Shown here: positions 59,656 through 64,000 of the stretch, one piece after another | How the letters are laid out: each line of letters starts with the position of its first letter | How positions within the stretch are numbered: position 1 is the stretch's first letter | Origin: Photobacterium sanctipauli | GTDB lineage: Bacteria > Pseudomonadota > Gammaproteobacteria > Enterobacterales > Vibrionaceae | Length of the DNA stretch: 64,000 nt | Direction: 5' to 3' | Assembly (NCBI RefSeq): GCF_003026495.1 | Contig: NZ_PYMA01000018.1 | Coordinates: 46,966-110,965, forward strand | Notes under the pieces: model-generated | Told to the model about the DNA's origin: nothing | Databases searched by the model: none | What the model saw: the letters and a program-made list of their open reading frames with translations, nothing else | Position numbers and translations under genes: made by a program

Positions 59656-59901
59656 TTATTTCATGGCATTCATTAGCTCATGCTGGCTTTCTAAATAGCG
59701 CGTGATTTTTGTTTTTAATATCGTCAATTCTTCCTCTGCTTGTTCACGCTTCTTCTTTTCATGTGCAAGCTTATCGCCAAGTTCAACCGCAAGATAACCG
59801 CCTTTAATTAAGGCTTTTGTTGTTACTGAGGTTTCGGTAAGTGCTTTAAGATCTTCAATCATGTAGTAGTGTTGTTCGATATTTCTTATTGTAATGGCCA
59901 T
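59656..59901 (-). CDS. Small coiled-coil protein, possible ribbon-helix-helix N-terminus
   Basis: An 81-aa protein of unknown function. Residues 1-40 ('MAITIRNIEQHYYMIEDLK', 'SVTTKALIKGGYLAV') have the strand-helix-helix pattern of small RHH DNA-binding proteins. Residues about 45-80 form a Lys/Glu-rich coiled coil. It is convergent with the thioesterase-like gene, 7 bases apart. No named family was recognised. Confidence 0.55.
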   Translation of the reverse strand: MAITIRNIEQHYYMIEDLKALTETSVTTKALIKGGYLAVELGDKLAHEKKKREQAEEELTILKTKITRYLESQHELMNAMK

Positions 59902-60189
59902 AAATCAGTTACTTGCGTTAAAAGATAGCATTATGTAATTAATGACGAGGATGTCAATATCTTTGATTGCATTGTTCCGAAGCGGATATCTTTTAATTTT
60001 CACTTTTTGCAATCAAAGTAGGTTTTATATTTAGGGTGATGACTTATCAGAAAATCTCATGGCTGTTTGCTTTTTAACCTACTAAATGGTTAAAGTCACA
60101 CTCTGTAAATGCTGACGGTTGTCAGTGTGATTCATCACGTATTAGAATGACCTATTGGTAAGAATATAAATTATTATAAGGGTTATAAA

Positions 60190-60927
60190 TTGATCCAGCA
60201 GGGACGGTCATTTTCGCAACACGCAGCAAAAAATGAAACCTGGGAAGAAGTCGTACTTGGCGAGCAGGCGATTGAAAGGCTTAAACATGGCTCAGGTGTA
60301 ACCCTGAGTGTGAAAACCCCTCTAGGACGTTTATACCGCGTTGAAACCACTTTTATTGGTACCAATAGTCAAAGCGAACTTTTCTTTGAGCTACCTAGTG
60401 TACTTAACGCTGATTTATCTAATTACTTTGATGCCGGTTTCAAAGTAACGGTTAAGGCAATTTCGGATAAAGGCGAGGGCGCTATCATCCAGTTTCAAAG
60501 CATTATTAATAATGTGGCTTATAAGCCATTTCGCTTGTTGTCTTTATCGATGCCGCATAATGCACATTTACGTCCATTACGAAATGAACCAAGGTTCGAT
60601 GTGAAGCTAGACGCTGTGGTTGTTGGCCAGTCACGCGAGTTGGCAGTCAAACTGCAAGACTTGTCGGCTAATGGTTGTCGGTTTATCACCGATTATAACG
60701 GCCCGTCGTTTAGTGAAGCGATGACTTTAAATTTGGTGGTGACTAAGCCTGATAACCAACAACAATTTTCACTGACAGGCACCGTGAAAAACCATCATAA
60801 GAAAGGATCAACCAAACAATATGGGTTGCAGTTTGATACCCGTGGCGCTATTCAAGTTAAAGCATTAATGACCCAGCTAATCTTTGATGGTTCTCATTTG
60901 TCATTTAAGAAAGCAGGGGCGAATTAG
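60190..60927 (+). CDS. PilZ-domain (c-di-GMP-binding) YcgR-like protein
   Basis: A 245-aa two-domain protein starting at TTG 60190 after a weak AAGGG site. The N-terminal YcgR-type beta domain (about 30-125) is followed by a PilZ domain. The c-di-GMP switch motif is 'RPLRNEPRFD' (RxxxR at the junction, about 133-145) with 'DLSANGCRFI' (D/NxSxxG, about 157-166). It probably alters motility or surface behaviour in response to c-di-GMP, as VCA0042/PlzD-type proteins do. It converges with a response regulator gene, overlapping by 4 bases. Confidence 0.82.
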   Translation: MIQQGRSFSQHAAKNETWEEVVLGEQAIERLKHGSGVTLSVKTPLGRLYRVETTFIGTNSQSELFFELPSVLNADLSNYFDAGFKVTVKAISDKGEGAIIQFQSIINNVAYKPFRLLSLSMPHNAHLRPLRNEPRFDVKLDAVVVGQSRELAVKLQDLSANGCRFITDYNGPSFSEAMTLNLVVTKPDNQQQFSLTGTVKNHHKKGSTKQYGLQFDTRGAIQVKALMTQLIFDGSHLSFKKAGAN

Positions 60928-61304
60928 TCTGTAGCAATACCCGCTGCCACTTTCTCTAAACAGCGCTGCAACTTCTGCATTGATAGTGGTTTGACGATGT
61001 AATCATTGGGTTTGTGGGAAATGACGCGCTTTACGGTTTCGATTTCACTATCACCGGTGACAATCACAACGGGTAAGTCAGCATACTGTTGACGAATGTA
61101 CTCTAGAACTTCAATCCCATCCAGAGGGGTAACCAAATTGAGGTCAAGGAAAACACAGTCAACTTCGTTCTTAAGCAGTATATTGTATGCCTGTTGAGCT
61201 GAGGGGGCATAGAGCAACTTTTGTGGCTTAGCGCATTTACGGAGTAATTGAGCCAAAATGTTGGCCATCATCTTATTATCTTCAATGATAAGAAATTTTT
61301 TCAT
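60924..61304 (-). CDS. Single-domain response regulator (CheY-like)
   Basis: A 126-aa receiver domain only. It has the acidic pair in 'IIEDNKMMAN', phospho-acceptor Asp in 'CVFLDLNLVTPLDG', the switch Thr in 'VVIVTGDSE' and Lys in 'YIVKPLSM'. There is no output domain, so it works by protein interaction or in a phosphorelay; the hybrid kinase at 15074-17515 lacks an HPt and could be one partner. Its stop overlaps the PilZ gene's stop by 4 bases on the opposite strand. Confidence 0.88.
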   Translation of the reverse strand: MKKFLIIEDNKMMANILAQLLRKCAKPQKLLYAPSAQQAYNILLKNEVDCVFLDLNLVTPLDGIEVLEYIRQQYADLPVVIVTGDSEIETVKRVISHKPNDYIVKPLSMQKLQRCLEKVAAGIATD

Positions 61305-61511
61305 GTAGTTCTTATTCCTTTAATCACGGCAATAACATATCAAAAAGTAATTACTGTGTACGTCCTTATATTTATACTAGGAAAAAAATAACACAGCGAT
61401 AATGTGCAGTCAGCATTTATGTGTTGAGGATCATATTTTATTTACAAACCAGTGAGTAAAGATTACTTCCTAGCGCACTATAACTTTATATGTGTTAATA
61501 AAATCATCAGG

Positions 61512-62420
61512 TTAGTTACGATTTAATGTCATGTATCTAACTACAATCATTAAAATGATAGCCATCCAGGCGAAATGGATTTCGGGCTCATTTATTTTGG
61601 TTAAGCTGTCTTCTGAGCTATCGAAATCAGAAGGGAGATTGGGTTTGGTGGGTGAATTGCTGTCGTTTGCTGGTGGTTGTGAAACCTCAATTGTTTCATT
61701 GAGCACTGGCAATGCTGGTGGATCCAAATCTGGCGCTTTAACTCCATCACTCGTAGCTTCATTATTTGAAGTTGACAACTGATCCTCGGTTGACCCTAGT
61801 GAAATAAAACTATTGTTAAACAAACTTGATTGGCTGGGTTGTACATTACGATCAGAAATTGCTGACATAGAAAAAGTTGGGTAGCTGCTGTTCATGCTTA
61901 TTGGATTAGGCGAATCAAATAATAATTGGCCTGAAAACGGATTGTTGTGAAAGCTGCTTAATTGATTAAAAGCAAAGTGATCAGAGGTGACGCTGTCATC
62001 TTGTGGGTGGATGGAGAGCTCTGGATTAGTGTAGGTGTCGTTGCTTAAATCAAGGTTATCAAATAGAACATCAAAGGGGATTTTAATAATCTCATCATTA
62101 TCAACATGTGAATGTAAAAGCGTTAATAAAGTTTGATCACCTTGGCTGTTAATCGTTTGCGGTTGGTCTGGTGCTTGGTATCCTTCAGGCTGCATTTGAT
62201 TGAACGAAATTCGATCGCTTTTATCAATAGTTGCTAAAGCTGCTTCGCTATCCGACGGTGTAGAGTGAGCAGAAGAAGCCTTTACTCCATGCAATCGTTT
62301 ATTGGAGCCTAGGTGAAAATAAATAATCGTAACTATCGATATTCCAATGAGTAGCCATAAAAAGTAGATGTAATTTCTCTTGATTGGAAACATAAGCCAC
62401 CTTGCTCGTTTTGTACTCAA
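61512..62420 (-). CDS. Bitopic/two-TM protein of unknown function
   Basis: A 302-aa protein with a TM helix near the N-terminus (about 15-36, 'YFLWLLIGISIVTIIYF') and another at the extreme C-terminus (about 278-297, 'AWMAIILMIVVRYM'), joined by about 240 residues of Ser/Asn/Asp/Pro-rich, probably disordered, periplasmic sequence. The start could be ten codons later (Met10). Nothing recognisable. It lies downstream of the ToxS/TcpH-like gene on the same strand, 106 bases away, so co-regulation is possible. Confidence 0.55.
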   Translation of the reverse strand: MSTKRARWLMFPIKRNYIYFLWLLIGISIVTIIYFHLGSNKRLHGVKASSAHSTPSDSEAALATIDKSDRISFNQMQPEGYQAPDQPQTINSQGDQTLLTLLHSHVDNDEIIKIPFDVLFDNLDLSNDTYTNPELSIHPQDDSVTSDHFAFNQLSSFHNNPFSGQLLFDSPNPISMNSSYPTFSMSAISDRNVQPSQSSLFNNSFISLGSTEDQLSTSNNEATSDGVKAPDLDPPALPVLNETIEVSQPPANDSNSPTKPNLPSDFDSSEDSLTKINEPEIHFAWMAIILMIVVRYMTLNRN

Positions 62421-62526
62421 TCCTATCTAAATAAGCGTAATGCAAAAAATACATCACAACAAATAGTGATAGGTTGTGCATCTGTTTTTATGGCTGATTA
62501 AAAGTGCTACGTTGTCACTTTTTAGG

Positions 62527-62967
62527 TTATACAACGCTACCGGTCAAGACGCTGTTTAGATGGAGGGGAGTCTTTGATTTGGTAATGAAGACCCCACGTT
62601 GATCCGATATAAGAATTGCGTTTTCGCCATTGGATTCTATGAAGTAACTCCGTGCTGTTAAGTGTTGATTATGATCTGCAGTGTTTTGTTCTTTCGCCAA
62701 AACAAAGTAATGAGCGCCGTAACGTAAAAAGAGTCCGTAAAATTGTTTGGATACGACAATATCATTATCAATGTTGTAGCCGAAATATTGCATCTTAATT
62801 CGACCGCGTATCTGCGTCATCATGAAAGACTCATGTCCAACTCCGGCATAGTGACTATGAAATTGGTATTTGTTTATGGTTGAAAATGCAGAAATAAAAC
62901 CAATGCTTAATGCCGCAACGAGAGCTAGCGTCACTCCCAGTATTGCCTTTTGTAAGTGTTTAACCAT
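62527..62967 (-). CDS. ToxS/TcpH-like membrane partner protein
   Basis: A 146-aa protein. ATG 62967 is preceded by AAGGTG at good spacing; an in-frame GTG at 62976 overlaps that site. One N-terminal TM helix (about 8-28, 'ILGVTLALVAALSIGFIS') and a periplasmic beta-rich domain follow. It overlaps the last 8 bases of the upstream regulator gene, which is the coupled layout of toxRS and tcpPH, whose second member stabilises the regulator's periplasmic domain. The role is inferred from position and topology; sequence identity to ToxS or TcpH is not evident by eye. Confidence 0.6.
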   Translation of the reverse strand: MVKHLQKAILGVTLALVAALSIGFISAFSTINKYQFHSHYAGVGHESFMMTQIRGRIKMQYFGYNIDNDIVVSKQFYGLFLRYGAHYFVLAKEQNTADHNQHLTARSYFIESNGENAILISDQRGVFITKSKTPLHLNSVLTGSVV

Positions 62968-63685
62968 TGCAATCACCTTGTTGTATTTTACTAGTAAGGT
63001 CCGTTATCTTTTCTGAGTCATAGGAGAGCAACTGATACTGGTGACACAAACCTCCCAAAGGGAATGCAACAATGGTGTTATCACTGTCAGGTTCCTGTTC
63101 AATAACGTCAGTGACAGCTGTTGGTAAGTTAAAGCCGTCTGTATATGCGGGGTAGCCAGCAATTTTGGTCGATTCTACGAAAAAAGCATATTGAGATAAC
63201 GTAAATAATGTCGCAACAAAAAAAACCAGTGTGACACTGTGACTTGAAAGCGCAGATTTTATCCTTGAAGCGGGGAAAGGCGAAACACTATTAAACCAAT
63301 GACACTGGCTCAACTCTGTTGTTAAAGAAATATCTTCAAGAGGTGACGCTGTAGCGCTCTGTTGGCCATTTTGTATCCTCAGTAAATAAACCTTTCTTGG
63401 GCTCAGTCACGATGATATCTTCAGCACCTAATGAAGAAAAGGCTGAACGAATGTGCTTGATGGCCACATTGAGTGAACTGCTTGTCACTACCTTTCCGGT
63501 CCAGCACTTCTCCAACAAAATTTCACGGCTAACCGCTTGATTAGGGGTGCTCGCTAATAATCGGACAATCAGGCATTCAGAACGTGATATTTTTAAACTG
63601 TAATTGTCTGAAATTCGAGTAATTTGCTGTTGGTTTGGATCGATAAAAAACCTTCGATCTCAATAGGTTCTATTAATTCTTGCAT
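62960..63685 (-). pseudogene. ToxR/TcpP-like membrane transcription regulator, split by two frameshifts
   Basis: Three frames together spell one ToxR-type protein of about 240 aa. The start is ATG 63685 ('MQELIEPIEIEG'). At the T6 run (63645-63650) the frame must shift -1 to continue ('FIDPNQQQITR', winged helix 'LLEKCWTGKVVTSSSLNVAI', 'VTEPKKGLFTED'). That frame stops at 63336. A +1 shift near the A4 run (63369-63372) leads into 'QQSATASPLEDISLTTEL', a TM helix ('VTLVFFVATLFTLSQYAFF') and a periplasmic tail with two Cys ('GLCHQ', 'GDCNG'). The TM frame has no plausible start of its own. Pseudogene, phase-variable gene or sequencing error cannot be separated here. Confidence 0.7.
63644..63650 (-). 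other. T_TTT_TTA heptamer in the regulator's 5' end
   Basis: On the minus strand the zero frame reads GGT TTT TTA, giving a canonical -1 slip heptamer. A -1 slip joins 'EGFL' to 'IDPNQQQ' and keeps the winged-helix frame open. Confidence 0.45.
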
Positions 63686-63875
63686 TAGTATCCTATGAGG
63701 CTGATTGTTCACGTTGGATTCTAAGTTGATCCATTATTTGGGGCAATTTATTTGGGGGTGTTTATTTTTCTGATTTATATGCCAACTGTAAACGGCCGAT
63801 TACTCACGTAAGTCGGCCCAGTATACAGATGAATAAATTAGCATTAGATGTTGAGTTTATATCCCAAGTACATAA
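63686..63875. other. Upstream region of the regulator, with hairpin
   Basis: GGCCGA-TTAC / GTAA-g-TCGGCC inverted repeat at about 63793-63818, in A/T-rich DNA. It is either a terminator of a gene now outside the window or an operator. No open reading frame. Confidence 0.45.
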
Positions 63876-64000
63876 TGATCCGCACCAGCAGTTTTGGACA
63901 CCGAGTTAAGTGAGTACAATCACTAACGAGGTGAATCATGACAAACAAGAAGAAACGTATTATCCATTCTCCTGAATTTAAAGCAGAAGCCCTTAAACTG
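63876..64000 (+). mobile_element. IS3-family insertion sequence, left end (continues beyond window)
   Basis: The left end TGATCCGCACCAGCAGTTTT with following GGACACCGAGTTAAGTGAG resembles the IS3-type terminal repeat (TGATC...GGACAC...). A transposase orfA starts 62 bases inside. The element runs off the window, so its right end and target duplication cannot be seen. Confidence 0.75.
63938..64000 (+). CDS. IS3-family transposase OrfA, 3'-partial
   Basis: The first 21 codons only: 'MTNKKKRIIHSPEFKAEAL'. The basic start and 'SPEFKAEAL' match the helix-turn-helix OrfA of IS3-family elements (typical 'R.+S.EFKAEAVKL'). The ribosome site is GAGGTG, seven bases before the ATG. OrfB would be made by frameshifting downstream, outside the window. 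Confidence 0.85.
   Translation, partial: MTNKKKRIIHSPEFKAEALKL

Noticed and set aside
1..64000. CRISPR arrays, tRNA and rRNA genes
   Set aside because: No regularly spaced repeats of CRISPR type and no cloverleaf or rRNA-like sequence noticed on reading; a covariance-model search was not possible here.

Overview
The window reads as a chromosomal segment of a marine gammaproteobacterium of the Vibrionaceae (Vibrio/Photobacterium type). This rests on product recognition and gene order: tmaR, DUF3634, DUF3466 and DUF2835 proteins, a large NAD-dependent glutamate dehydrogenase, a ToxR/TcpP-like membrane regulator, and two long blocks with the same order as Escherichia coli (letA-letB-rsmF with msrC-proQ-prc; pncB-pepN-pyrD-zapC-rlmKL-uup-rmf-fabA-ycbZ-matP). 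The genus cannot be fixed from the sequence alone.

Region 1 (1 to about 13.6 kb) is the right part of a P2-like myovirus prophage. It holds tail protein I (cut by the window edge), a fibre module, sheath, tube, a tail chaperone with a T7 slip site for a -1 frameshift product, tape measure, gpU, gpX and gpD. A tyrosine integrase overlaps gpD by one base on the same strand. Downstream lie cargo-like genes that are not phage structural genes: a small winged-helix protein, a DUF2971 protein, and a ParA-type ATPase followed immediately by a RelA/SpoT synthetase-domain protein. This last pair is the best candidate here for an undescribed defence or growth-control system.

Region 2 (13.6 to 24.7 kb) starts with a gap containing short direct repeats. 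It then has a two-gene unit (glycine-zipper membrane protein plus a 55-aa two-helix membrane protein) that looks like a toxin/immunity pair. A hybrid histidine kinase, an exported prephenate-dehydratase-like protein, two CspA paralogues, tmaR, a MipA/OmpV outer-membrane protein, azoR and rsmF follow.

Region 3 (24.7 to 36.3 kb) is the envelope and RNA-biology block: letB and letA (lipid transport), a 162-bp MITE-like inverted-repeat element, an ABC exporter, then msrC, proQ, prc, an exported beta-rich protein of unknown function, and pncB.

Region 4 (36.6 to 58.1 kb) is housekeeping: pepN, a DUF2835 protein, gdh, pyrD, zapC, a 1.1-kb gap with two microsatellites, rlmKL, a glutaredoxin-like protein, uup, a DUF3466 protein, rmf (57 aa), fabA with a FabR-like operator, a Lon-like protease (ycbZ) and matP.

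Region 5 (58 kb to the end) carries small conserved proteins, a PilZ protein convergent with a single-domain response regulator, a two-TM protein of unknown function, and a TcpPH/ToxRS-like regulator pair. The regulator's first gene is broken by two homopolymer-type frameshifts of opposite sign. The window ends in the left end of an IS3-family insertion sequence.
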